A stretch of DNA of 64,000 nucleotides. Origin: Eunapius fragilis. Taxonomy: Eukaryota; Porifera; Demospongiae; Spongillida; Spongillidae. The notes beneath the pieces are model-generated. The model was not told where the DNA came from. It was given only the letters and a program-made list of their open reading frames with translations, and did not search any database. The first letter of the stretch is position 1. Each line of letters opens with the position of its first letter. Made by a program: the position numbers and the translations under genes. Location of the stretch: assembly GCA_963681505.1 (NCBI GenBank), contig OY811978.1:4434230-4498229 (forward strand). The letters are read 5' to 3'. Positions 1 to 13,102 of this stretch are shown here, piece by piece.

Positions 1-899
1 CAATGGTCAGATGACAGTAAGGAGGTGGGTGGGTCTAGATTGCACGTGTATGATACAAACAATACGGTCCGATGCTCTCACAGCCACACCTTCACAACGC
101 CAAACGGGTTCCTTGCAAGGCAGTAGCCGCTGTAGCAGAGAAACGTCAGTATCCATACGAGAGCTTTGTGCCTATACATCGATCGCAGTACGCAGCAGCA
201 GCAGCAGTACATATGGCGGTGGGGGGGGGGGGGGGGCGAACAACACGATAGCCGATCGATGATGGATTAGCTTGAGGTCCCAGTGAACACACATGCAAGC
301 ACTACTGCTCTCACCCACGCGCGTGACATCTCAGCGGAGCCCCGGCTTTTCCCAACAGCCAAACCCCTATGGGTAGGTCCTTATAGGAAGATAGAACGTT
401 CACGCGTCGGTCGACGTCTCTAATAGTACTTTCAGACATCGCCAACAACTGTAAACAAAAAAAATTTATACAAGCGAATGCGCGCGAAAAGGCTGGGGGC
501 ACCACCCACTAACCACAGAGCAGTGTCCTTGGCCCCAGACCCCTCTTCTGTGGTCCTATAGCTCCCGTGACCTCAGTTTCTCCTTCACGATCCAGGGAAC
601 CATCTTCACATTCTTGTGCATGGCAGTTCAACAGCAGCTATAGCTGTGTACTGATGGGCCTTTAACCTACAGAGAAGTTACAGCTGGACACCATTGTGAC
701 CATGCACACACCCTCTGTGACTACATGTGTGACCACACCACCTTTTGTGACCACACCCCTTGTGTAACCATACCACCCCATGTGACCAAACCCCTTGTGC
801 TTACCACTTGTTTCTTATGATTTCCCACCATTTCATCACGTCCTTGATGGCCAGTCGAGACAAGGACGAAAGGGAAGAGGGACATGTGCACACAAGGAT
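1..899. other. No gene recognised; short repeats
   Basis: No convincing exon was seen here. The stretch holds a short CAG/AGC run near 193-208 and a 16-G run at 221-236. At 720-800 the phrase 'tgtgaccacacc' recurs in diverged form. Confidence 0.5.
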
Positions 900-1158
900 G
901 GACATGGGGAGAAGATATGTGGAGATGTGTGGGGAGAAAGTATGGGAGGAGGTATGGGAGATGTGTGGGGTAGGAAGTATGGGAGGAGGTGTGGGGAGGA
1001 GGTATGGGGAGATGTGTGGGGAGGAAGTATGGGAGGAGGTATGGGGAGATGTGTGGGGAGGGAGTATGGGAGGATGTATGGGGAGGAAGTATGGGGAGAT
1101 GTGTGGGAGATGTGTGGGAGAGGTGTGAGAAGATGTGTGGGGAGGAAGTATGGGAGGA
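900..1158. repeat. Purine-rich minisatellite
   Basis: Degenerate tandem units built from 'gaggaagtatgggagga' and 'gatgtgtgggg' run without a fixed period. The + strand is almost all G/A/T. Open frames on both strands here are low-complexity products of the repeat (Gly/Met/Trp-rich on +, Pro/His/Ser-rich on -) and are not taken as genes. Confidence 0.85.
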
Positions 1159-1435
1159 GCCTTGCCATTCTAGTGTAAGGACCCTTTCTATATGTGAATT
1201 ATTCCCGCATGTATTCATTATACAATGGAGAAGCTAGAAGAAGCAGCTTGGTGAGACTAGTGATGGTGCACATGGTGAGACTAGCATGCAGCGGTGGTGC
1301 ACATGGTGAGGCTAGATCAGTCCTTCACAATCACCTCATACATGGCATACATTCCTTAATTGGAATTTAATACTAATTTCTTGATGCAAATACAAAATAT
1401 TAATGGGGATAGCGTGAACACCTAACACCACCATC

Positions 1436-1581
1436 TAAGATGTGATCACATCCAGGCTGGACTGAACCAAGAGCATAACGACGTGAGCACTGCAGAAGAG
1501 AGGACTCCGTACCATTACAGTTTAGACCTCCCAGTAGAATTAACCATTTTCCGCCACCGGCATGATAAGGAAATGAGAGTC
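1436..1581 (-). pseudogene. SRCR-2 second-half exon
   Basis: Translated on the minus strand, this gives the C-terminal half of an SRCR domain: 'LILLGGLNCNGTESSLLQC' followed by 'GCDHI', with the expected cysteines. The acceptor is 'ctctcacag' just before base 1581, and it completes the split Gly codon left by the exon at 1635-1802. The donor is one of several GT sites near 1430-1436, so the end is approximate. Confidence 0.7.
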
Positions 1582-1632
1582 CTGTGAGAGACCCGTGCAG
1601 GCATTATTACTGAATACATTAATGGATGACTA

Positions 1633-1881
<249 letters not shown>

Positions 1882-1990
1882 TTATACAACTTGTAAGCAC
1901 ACTTTACTTTTACCAATCATGTTTTTAAACATGTTATACCTAAGACAAAACCAAATTTGTCAAACTGATTGAGGAAAAGAATGAACTAAC

Positions 1991-2158
1991 TTTCGGTATA
2001 GCAGAAGATGCTTGCATGAGGACAGCTGGTTGAGTCAATATCAGTATTATTCTGCATGCAAGACAGAATGGATGGCTCTAAACCAGTACAGCCTAGACCA
2101 CTGAGAAGAACAGAGCCAGCCCCACGCCCAAAATCACCATACGAGGCAGCTGGTATAC
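1991..2158 (-). pseudogene. SRCR-1 second-half exon
   Basis: The minus strand encodes the second half of an SRCR domain: 'GIPAASYGDFGRGAGSVLL', then 'LGCTGLEPSILSC' and a closing 'CPHASIFCY'. Acceptor 'ttaccgtgcag', donor 'gaaa|gttagt', phase 1 in and out, open throughout. Confidence 0.85.
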
Positions 2159-2214
2159 CTGCACGGTAAAAGGGGGCAGTATGATGTCATACTAAACACT
2201 AGAACACAACTAAC

Positions 2215-2406
2215 CATAGAAGCCAAGCTGCCGGCATACTACTGTCGCATCAGGAACATCCCATGATGAACCTCCACATACTGTTCCCCAATGGTTGTTG
2301 TAGCACACCTCAATCCTTCCATACGTAGATGATGATGTAAGTGGCGCAAATGTTGATGAACCTGAACCTCGTCCAACCAGTCAGACAGCACCCAAAGTGC
2401 AGTTGT
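2215..2406 (-). pseudogene. SRCR-1 first-half exon with in-frame stop
   Basis: The minus strand reads 'NCTLGAV', a TGA stop (2381-2383), then '[14 protein letters not shown]' and '[17 protein letters not shown]', ending 'CRQLGFY'. The stop sits where SRCR domains usually have the Arg of 'VRLV', so a single CGA-to-TGA (CpG) change explains it. Splice sites are intact: ccag at the 5' side and ATG|GTTAGT at the 3' side. Confidence 0.8.
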
Positions 2407-3775
2407 CTGGTGAATAAAATTGCATGTACCGATAACAATGCTAATTTATAGCCTATTTAAAACTTTCACATGGGGCATGTGAAGTATTAGACAGGACCAC
2501 TGATGAGTGAAAGGGTGTGAAATATTCAAACATACATGGGTGTGCATTTTTTTCCTGACAACTAAGTGTACTAGGAAATATACAGATCATATGAATAGTG
2601 ATACCTGTAATGTTAACAGTGCACTGTGTTGGTGTCTGATTTTTAAATCATGCACAATCAAACTGACCACTACGTGGAATATTTTGTAAGCCAAAACATG
2701 ACTGGTCCCATTCTGGATGCTTTTATCTTTACTATGCAATTATCTGTAAATTAGCAATATCCAAATATTATTTATCCTGAAATATGGTACAATGCATATA
2801 TGTACAAAAGATTCTCATTTAATAATCACATTCAAAATTTTAAAAATGCAATTGATATGCACACTGCAACAATACTATTTACACAATGCACATACACAAC
2901 ATATGTAAGCTAGATGCACAAATCACAATACATAACAATTCTCAGAGAAGTAATAAAGTATGGTTGCATGACAAGACTGAGGCAAGGTACTTAATTTACA
3001 AATGGTACTGAAGGAGTGCACCACACACTATAGGTTAGGTGCTCTAAACTACCTCCAATCTGTTTTACTTATGTGTAGTAAGTACTCTATCTGAGGGACT
3101 TATGCCGTTTACATCTGACATTGTGAATTTAATGTACATTTGTATAGTCCATAGATACATTCCTGGCTGAGCCATGCTGGTGGAGTGGATGGTTCTTGTG
3201 AGTACAGAACATCCAAGATGGTAGACATAATGCGGGGCTGGATATGAGGCTAACCCGCAAACAGGTTACCAGTTCTTGTAGTGGATACGGCTCTGTGATT
3301 TGTTCCCAGTTCATGACACATAGAGATGTTTTTGTATCAGAGGGTTTCAATGTACAGTGTGGAAAGGACTGATGCATGGAAAGATAACAAACTCTTGACC
3401 TATTTGTCATTGTCACCTTTTGGGTCACCTATCATTTCCAATGGCCATTATTAAACCTTTAGATGTACAGCTAGATGAACTGGTTTTCCGGTTCCAGTTT
3501 TTCTAATGGAATTAAACGATTTACAAGATTAGCTATTGGACCGAAACAACTATTCCACAGGTTAGCAATGGGCTTGGCAGAGGAGTAATGCAGCCTTGGT
3601 GTTAGAGTGCATACCAGGCAACTACCAGACATTTTGCCCGTGATCTTGTTCTGTTGTATTAATTTTACTACTCTATTTAGGTGCGAGTATCTTGTGAACT
3701 CTCTTTTTTATCAACACAAGTAAAAAGCATAGAGTTGAACTATCAATTCTATACAGCAATATATTGAAAACTCAC
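2407..3775 (-). other. Intron or intergenic stretch of the LDLa/SRCR gene
   Basis: AT-rich sequence between the SRCR and LDLa exons. A 99-codon minus-strand frame at 3129-3428 contains several cysteines but matches no domain I recognise. Confidence 0.4.
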
Positions 3776-3898
3776 ATGAGCATGACTTCTCATCGCTATT
3801 GTCACTGCAATCATGGGTGATGTTATTGCAAGCATAGGTTGAATCAACACAGTGAATAGTTCCATTAAAACATTGAAACTGTTAGGATTCGCATTGTC
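3776..3898 (-). pseudogene. LDL-receptor class A exon with in-frame stop
   Basis: The minus strand encodes a complete LDLa module in one 123-nt phase 1-1 exon: 'QFQCFNGTIHCVDSTYAC', then the calcium-binding signature 'DCSDNSDEKSC'. The acceptor is 'ataccattag' and the donor is 'ctcat|gtgagt'. A TAA (3882-3884) lies just before 'QFQC'. LDLa exons of this size and phase are typical shuffling modules. Confidence 0.8.
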
Positions 3899-4322
3899 CT
3901 AATGGTATGGTAGATACAACAAGTACATTAATGTCTATCTGCGCAAGCATCACGTTCCTCAGAGGTAACGTACGCAACCATGGTCCCAATAATCAGGTTT
4001 TGAAAAATGTTTGGAATACACATTGTAATGATTAAAACTGAAGGTATCTTTTCAGTGTGTGAAATTTCATGTTCCTGATATCAGACCATATATTGGGATC
4101 CTCCTTGTGGCTGCATGCCTGGATCCTCTTTCTGACCGCAAACTACAGTGACAACAAAGCCATCTGCTGGCCGACTGCATGTCACACAGTAGCAGTGTCC
4201 ATTATTCTTTTCCTTGAAAATACGGACATGCACATACTTCCTCCTTCACATCGCTGCATACTTTGAATCGTACTGGTAAATCATTGCACCATCGATTTCA
4301 ACAGAGAATAGCTTGAATAACG
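3899..4322. other. No gene recognised
   Basis: No clear exon. Further 5' exons of the minus-strand LDLa/SRCR gene could lie here, but none was recognised. Confidence 0.3.
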
Positions 4323-4484
4323 GCACAGCAAAAAAACGCGTCGAATCAATTCTTGATTTGCCACTTACATTCTGGTACAAAATGTTTACATACCTGGTAC
4401 AAACTGTTAACAATATGTACCAGAATGTAAGTGGCAAATCAATCGAAAATCAAGAATTGATTCTACGCATTTTTTTTGCTGTGC
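4323..4484. mobile_element. Hairpin MITE-like element
   Basis: Two inverted arms: 'gcacagcaaaaaaacgcgtc' on the left is mirrored by the sequence ending '...tttttttgctgtgc' on the right. The core 'cacttacattctggtaca' is mirrored at about 4413-4436. The spacer is about 30 bp. No coding capacity and no clear target-site duplication. Confidence 0.7.
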
Positions 4485-4627
4485 GGTGACGAGCGGCGAC
4501 GAACTCAACGTCGAATTGAGAAAATCAAGAAAGAGCACAGGCGGAGAAAGTGAAGAGTTGTGTTCATCACGTGCTAGTTAATCGATCTTCTACTTACAGT
4601 ACAATGAAAAATACAAGCCATCAATGT

Positions 4628-4667
4628 GCGTTACCCTTGGGGAACGTTCGTTCCCAAAGGGTAACGC
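4628..4667. repeat. 40-bp hairpin
   Basis: A near-perfect palindrome: 'gcgttacccttggggaacg' pairs with 'cgttcccaaagggtaacgc', with one base unpaired. The sequence alone gives no function. Confidence 0.7.
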
Positions 4668-4764
4668 GTGATCATTTAAACATTAAACCCACGTTGTTAC
4701 GTGGGATTAGATTATCCGTGATAATTTGCGTGAGATACACAAAACAGTGCTATTTAAGAATAAC

Positions 4765-4802
4765 ATACACACACACGCACACACGCACACACACACACAC
4801 GT

Positions 4803-4838
<36 letters not shown>

Positions 4839-4862
4839 CTTACACACGCACGCTCGCACGCA
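4765..4862. repeat. (CA)n microsatellite, interrupted
   Basis: CA/GT dinucleotide repeat with ACGC interruptions. The Thr/His-rich reading frames across it come from the repeat. Confidence 0.95.
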
Positions 4863-5152
4863 CTCGGCGTGCATACACTCTCACAGACAATTGAAGAGTT
4901 GCACCGTTTATGATTGTTGATTACGTAACTATTTCATTTAAAAAAATCTTTCTCGTGATGCCGGGTGGATGCCAAATTGTTGACGTATCTGCAGTATAGA
5001 AGCAGGTTCCGATATCAACTCATGGTGTTTTGTAGAAGTGCTCTGAGGCGCTGCGCAATATGAGCGTAAACACAATGCAAGAGCTGCCACAAGCTGCAAA
5101 TCTACGGATGCTGCACTCAAGGTCAGCCCCTATAAGAGGAATGTTGCCATAC

Positions 5153-5570
5153 CATTCCTGGACCATAGCTCCATCTGTAATGTTCTCCAAGCCTTCAAAG
5201 CTGAGTGAAATTATTGCTCAGTATCATCATGATCTTCCCACCCCAGAGCTATTGGAGAAGGAAATGTGCAGATGGAAGTCTAAATACAGTACTGTGCCTG
5301 CTGATACGCTTCCCAATTCACCATCAGAAGCCATCAAGGAGTATGCATGCACAGCTATATCCTAACACCAGAATTCTTGCATGCACACTATCAGTAACAT
5401 CTTGCGAATGTGAAAGGAGTGCACATGTCCTGAGGCGCCTGAAGACCTATATGAGAGCCACAATGAACGGTTGGCAAATTTGGCATTAAATGAAGCCAAC
5501 ACATGCATGTTGATTGGTCCCTTTAATCAAATAATTGCACCCCCCACTTGAAAACCTGCGTACGGGCCTG
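5153..5570 (+). pseudogene. hAT transposase C-terminal relic
   Basis: Reading across at least two frame changes, this encodes the C-terminal part of a hAT-superfamily transposase. First comes 'LLEKEMCRWKSKYSTVP', then the dimerisation-region signature 'VTSCECERSAHVLRRLKTYM', then 'LANLALNEANTCM'. Frameshifts lie near 5340-5360 and near 5480. The stretch ends at 'cctgcgtacgggcctg' (5555-5570), which looks like a hAT terminal inverted repeat. The N-terminal part, including the catalytic core, is missing. It directly abuts the 7TM relic, so the element probably inserted next to or into that gene. Confidence 0.75.
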
Positions 5571-6122
5571 AATGTCGAAGCAATTACCTTCACCTTACTC
5601 AACGCCGTATCTGTACTAGTGTGCCTAGTTGCAGCCATTGTGGTGCTATACCTCAGACTGCACAAAAAGCTCGTCTATCAGTTGGCCCTGTACCAAGTAC
5701 TGGCTGGATTGTCCTTTGCAGCAGTGAAAAACTCTTCAAATTGTGTTCATCAATTATGCCGAATCGCCCCAGAGCTATGGGAAGCTATGTATACTGCTAT
5801 CGGATGGTTAGTCGTGTAAACACAATGGATGAAGCTAGTCCTTGCGGTCTGGTTAACTCTTCATCTTTTCTGCTTCAGGTTACTGCACAAGAACATGAAG
5901 AATCTTGAAGTATTTTACGTGGTGACCTCGCTGCTCGTACCATCGATGGTAGTCACTGTGCCGCTGGTAACTCACTCTTATGGAAAAAGTCCACTGTCAT
6001 GCTACATTTATTCCGATAACGACTCCAAACATAATGCTGGCATCGAGAGGATTTCTATTTGAAACGTACCGGCTCTGGTTATTTTGTCAGCAGTATCGAT
6101 GACCGTCATGGTAATTCAGTAG
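5571..6122 (+). pseudogene. 7TM receptor-like relic with in-frame stops
   Basis: One frame stays coding-like for about 180 codons and gives hydrophobic helices. TM1 is 'LLNAVSVLVCLVAAIVVLYL', followed by a basic loop 'RLHKKLVYQ' and TM2 around 'LALYQVLAGLSFAAV'. Next comes a helix around 'KLVLAVWLTLHLFCF', the loop 'RLLHKNMKNLE', a helix around 'LVPSMVVTVPLV', and a last one around 'VPALVILSAVSMTVMVIQ'. Stops interrupt it in the same frame at 5817 (TAA), 6060 (TGA, plausibly from Trp TGG) and 6120 (TAG). The pattern suggests a G-protein-coupled-receptor-like protein. I cannot assign a family. No intact start or C-terminus is visible. Confidence 0.6.
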
Positions 6123-6206
6123 TACACCTCGCAACAGAACCCTGCTAATTACTACTTCAGTGTTCATCTCCCTCTGTAGTATGACCTCAGGTGTTTCCCT
6201 GATGGT

Positions 6207-7340
6207 GACGTAAACATCAGATGGTTCATTTTATTGGCTAACACTGAGTCTGAATTTTTAAAAATATCGCATGAGCCAACAGGCACTAGTATATTTGATG
6301 GTCCTAAAATCCCTGCTGATCAATGGTGCTTCCCCATATGGTTAGCACGATGGCTAGCTCTGATGATGATGGCTAGCTCTGATGATGATGGAAATAAAGG
6401 AACAGATGTCTCTCAAGATTTCCAGGTAGCACAATGGAAAGTTCTAATGGTACCCAGAGATTCCAGATTTTTATGACACAATTGGGTCACCTAGTGGAGT
6501 ACAGGAGGAAGCTACTTTTAACCACATGCATGCATAAGGACATGCAGCCCGACAGCATAGAAGACATCAGAGACTAGGGTCACTGGGATTAATGACACAA
6601 CAGGGCCTGCCTTTTTCCCAGGAGAGAGGGGGGGGGGGGGAGGAGGAGGATGGCGTTAGATTTTGTGTACACATGCACCGGTATTGGCTGAGATCCACAT
6701 TTCATAGCAGTGTAGCTCAATACAAAACATTCAGCCAGTAAAATGCTGCAACTGATCATCCGGTCTTTCATTATCATTGGAACTCTTAACAAAACATTGT
6801 ATTACATAGCATTACAAGGCAGCATCACTACCAAGGCTATCATTTGGTGCAGAGTAGTACATGTGTGTAGTGCTGTTCACATACTCTGTATCAGCTCTAA
6901 CTGTAAGGTCACAGGAACAGTACTTCTTTGTAGTATTCTTGTTATCTACAGCATACTGCACCTTACTGCTGCATAGGCGAGCTGCAGATATATGGACCTG
7001 TTGTGTCATAAATCCCAGTGTCCCTAGTTTTCTATGCTGTCGGGCTGCAAGTCCTTATGCCTGCATGTGGTTAAAAGTAGCTTCCTCCTGCAGTACTCCA
7101 CTAGGCGACCCAATTGTGTCAGAAAAATCTGGAATCTCTGGGTAGCATTAGAACTTTCCATTGAGCTACCTGGAAATCTTGAGAGACATCTGTTCCTTTA
7201 TTTCCAACTTCATTAGAGCTAGCCATCATCTGGAGAACCATCATTGATCATCAGGGATTTTAGGACCATCAATATACTAGCACCTGTTGGCTCATGCGAT
7301 TTTTAGTGTTAGCCAATAAAATGAACCATCTGTTTACGCC
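6207..7340. mobile_element. Large fold-back (inverted-repeat) element
   Basis: The left arm 6207-6605 is mirrored by the right arm 6994-7340. The ends match: 'acatcagatggttcatttta' on the left against 'aatgaaccatctgttta' inverted on the right. Inner ends: 'cactgggattaatgacacaa' against 'ttgtgtcataaatcccagtg'. The arms differ by small indels, including a duplicated 'gatggctagctctgatgat' in the left arm. The 390-bp spacer contains a G-run but no coding sequence that I recognise. No transposase is present, so this is a non-autonomous element or an old inverted duplication. Confidence 0.8.
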
Positions 7341-8238
7341 AGAGGACAATCCCATATGGAAATATATTGTAGCAAACCTGTTTCTCTTAACATTTTTTAC
7401 ATACTGTAGGCTAAAATATGGCAACCTGGAGTATGCTCAGCAAAAGGGAATAATTTCTCTGCTATGGTGTATGGCACATCACTCTGCTTTAATGATATTC
7501 AGTAGCCACTAAGAATTGTGGTAAAAAAATAAAACCCTACATACTTTCCTGGCATTATTTTCACTATTGATGGTTATTTTTTATACATTCATACAAACCT
7601 ACCAACAGACAGTGTGGTTAGGCATGTCTCCTTGCTCTAGACTCAACCTGGTACCTACACTCCATCCCTGGGTTGAGCCCAATCGTGGAAGCATGGGAGT
7701 GGGTTAAACCAAGGCAGACTCAGTTGTGATAAAGTGAAGCAAGGTGACCTTGGAGTTATAAAATGCAACTACCATGATGTCCGATTGGCCTAGGCTTGGC
7801 AAAATTGGGGCTATGAAGATCCCCATAAATGGCATAAAAGGCCGCAGCATCTAAATCTCATTCCAAGCTGAGTATATTTTATAAATAGTAAAAGTGTAAT
7901 AAGTATCGTTTGTGAAAATACTTAGCAGTTACAATTATGTTGTTAATGGAGGCCTGGCTTCTTTTTTTCTTCTTTATCATTTCTACTGAGGATTAATAAA
8001 GTAGCTATATTAAATTTGCATTGCATTATGTTGGATCATGTATATATATAGGTTGAAGTTTTAATGTACCAAGAGTTGAATTATTTCTTAGTCTTTTAAT
8101 TTTTTTCTTAATAATGTTAATTAAGAAAACGTATATTGCTCCAACCATAGATGAGTCTATATTTCATTGAATCAACATCCACTAACATACTATAGGGCTA
8201 CCATCTCTACTTTCTTGAATCGTATGTGGCCAATAAGA
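7341..8238. other. No gene recognised
   Basis: AT-rich, no convincing exon, short frames only. Confidence 0.4.

Positions 8239-10606
<2,368 letters not shown>

Positions 10607-10658
<52 letters not shown>
10607..10658. repeat. (CA)n microsatellite
   Basis: Nearly pure CA dinucleotide repeat just upstream of segmental-duplication unit 1. Confidence 0.95.
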
Positions 10659-10659
<1 letters not shown>

Positions 10660-11131
10660 GCTGCAATGCTATACATGTAGTACTAGATCTATCTTCTATC
10701 GATCACCATGGGTGTCAGTTTCTAGAGTAGGCCCCAGACGCAGCTGCAGATGGATTACATCAGAGCTACACATTGGTGTAACACTTACACGACAAATCAC
10801 AGAATGAATCAACACATGCCACCCATGCCTTATAATCGGAGTCCGAATGTTCTGGACATGAAATCCTAGAAATGTTCGACCTTTAACCTTGCACCACAAC
10901 AGCACTGTATCACAATGTCCATCAACAGTTCATGTATTATGGGTCAACGTTGCTGGCATGGCCCAGAGGCTGTCCATGATGTTAGCATGGAAACTTCACC
11001 CAGCTGCAGATACTTTGCACTAGGCCTACTAGGACACCATACACTCTGTGCAGACTGATGCCCGACAATATTATATACATGTATATGTTCTTTTATTTTG
11101 AGAGCATTTTTGGGGCAGGACTAATGCAAGG

Positions 11132-11277
11132 GTTGCTGCATCAATCATAGGTGGGGTATTCTGGGCTGGACTGCTCCAGGGGATGTTTTACCATGCGGTC
11201 GTGATCAACTGCTGTGTGTGGCATTCATCAAAAGGGAAGGTGTCTATCCACTACTGGTTTTCACCCAAAACAAAAAG
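11132..11277 (+). pseudogene. Frameshifted copy of a TM-type exon
   Basis: Paralogue of 25922-26072. It encodes 'VAASIIGGVFWAGLLQGMF' and continues in frame, but four bases ('atgc' in the other copy) are missing after 'gtgtctatcc', which shifts the frame before the conserved donor 'aaaaag|gtgag'. The gene it belongs to is unknown. Confidence 0.5.
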
Positions 11278-11727
11278 GTGAGCCTTTATGGTTCCCATAA
11301 CATCTTGAGAAGTACAGAGAGTGTTTAAATATGCTTCTGAAATCTCTTTGCCAGGAAGCAGCCACACACTCTGCATAGCTCAATCAACTTCGGTGCTTGT
11401 GCGTCTATTCAAACCTACGGAAAATACTCTTGCTAGGTACTTCAATAAATTTTTGAAAATTTATATCACTTATACTTTTATACATAACCTAACAGAGCAA
11501 ATTAAATGCTTTTTTAAATATGCTTTTGCCACGGAAATCAGATTGCTACTTCAGAAACATTGCGTCACTGGTGACTAACAATGTATGCAATGTCAATGAA
11601 CCGCGATATAAAAAACTGTGACCGCTTGACTTCTCCATGCAGTTCCGGTGAAAGTATTCTAGATATTGATGTCATAATTGCATAAAATACAAGATATATA
11701 CTCCTTTCAAGGTTAATAAGGTTAAGT
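11278..11727. other. No gene recognised
   Basis: The first part matches about 26073-26225. The rest is specific to unit 1 and shows no exon. Confidence 0.35.
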
Positions 11728-13102
11728 TCACATTACATCTAAATTTAGGTCTCTCATCATATAATCAGCCAATAACCCGTATAGTGTTAATGTAACATTA
11801 TCTCCTTCTTCGCATTCATCATTCTTCCAGTATGTAATAACTACTTTAGGAACTTGAGACTTCTGGGATTGCTTTACACATATGATGTGTCCATTGTAAA
11901 GCACATTCTGGTTATCAACGTACCACAGCTGTTCAAAATACAAACCATTTAAAACAGACACATTTGATTAAATGCTTAATATTACATTCTTTTTACATTC
12001 TGAAATATCTTGAAACTCATTTGATAAATCTAATTTCTTTTCTGCAACACATTGCAACTTCTTTTCTCCTTCTTTTGAATCTTAACTTTAATTCTCTGAT
12101 CCTGTAAATACCTTCTAGGTAGTCATGCAACTGTTTCTTCATTGCACACATTACACATTCAAGTAACTGTACTAGAATATCGTTTAATACAAACTTATCT
12201 TGCTCAGATGTGGCAGAATTTTGAAGTTCATTTAACACTGCATCAGAACATACATCCAAGGACACACCAAACGTATCACTGCACCATCATTAACTTTAAT
12301 GCATTCAGGTTCTCTAAACACACTTTTATAGTTTATGCTATTAAGATTTGAAATACCTGAATTAGTATATAGTTCATGCATCCATGGTCCTGTGACCATT
12401 TTCCCTATGATTCCAAGTGCACGCAATTGTAATAAAATGTTAATGTTTCTCAAATCTTTCACCAGTGATGTTCGTAAAGTTAGATACTGGACATGAAGTG
12501 TGTCCACTTTCACTGCTAGTATAGTGTGGCAATGACAATACATGAAGTACTTGATGAGTTCAAAGGCACTGTGAATTTCTGATTCAAAAATGATACTAAG
12601 TTATCCCAAGTTCTACTAAGACATTTCTTCATATCCTTCACTGATGCTAATAAACGTGTAATGGACTGGGATAATGCCTTTTAGTTTGCATCATTGTTTG
12701 GTACCAGCTTTGAAACCAACCTCACTGTTTCCTGCTTGTTAAGATTTGCCAGATCAATATTAATGTATAGCACCAATCCATTCCTTATTTCAGAAACAAG
12801 TAGTTTGTAATTCTCATCAATATCATTTTTGAACATTAAAAGATGGTTCCTCTGATCATTAGCAGTTCTCATTCTAAACAACAGTACAAATAGAATGCAT
12901 TTCTCAATGTTAATGCAGAGCTAGGATACACTAACATGAATATACTGTCTTGAAAAATACACTGTGTGTGCACCATCATATATTGATGATACGCTGTCTT
13001 TAATGACATGAGGGTCCATGCTGTATAATATTTTCTATTTATAACGCGTGCCTTGTAGGATTCGGTGTGTATTAAATAGAAAATCACAAACTTCTTTGCC
13101 AA
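11728..13102 (-). pseudogene. Decayed unidentified gene, probably transposon-derived
   Basis: Several minus-strand frames join into one coding-like path broken by frameshifts and stops. In order: 'LMSLKTAYHQYMM' (about 13010), 'NLNKQETVRLVSKLVPNN' (12700s), 'KDMKKCLSRTWDNLVSFLNQ', then 'LLQLRALGIIGKMVTGPWMH' (about 12430-12370), then after a frameshift near 12260 'FGVSLDVCSDAVLNELQN', ending near 12017 in basic residues. A further open stretch lies at 11728-11961. The 'GPWMHELYT' pattern reminds me of repeat-associated hypothetical proteins of early animals, but I cannot name the superfamily. The stretch is absent from unit 2, so it is an insertion in unit 1 or a deletion in unit 2. Confidence 0.4.

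Noticed and set aside
721-1237. Open frames on both strands across the purine-rich minisatellite
   Set aside because: Translations are low-complexity products of the repeat, present in several frames at once.
3129-3428. 99-codon minus-strand frame as an extra extracellular exon of the LDLa/SRCR gene
   Set aside because: It has cysteines, but no recognisable domain spacing and no clear splice sites.
5817-6122. Stop codons in the 7TM relic read as recoding (selenocysteine or readthrough)
   Set aside because: All three stop types occur at unrelated positions; decay is simpler.
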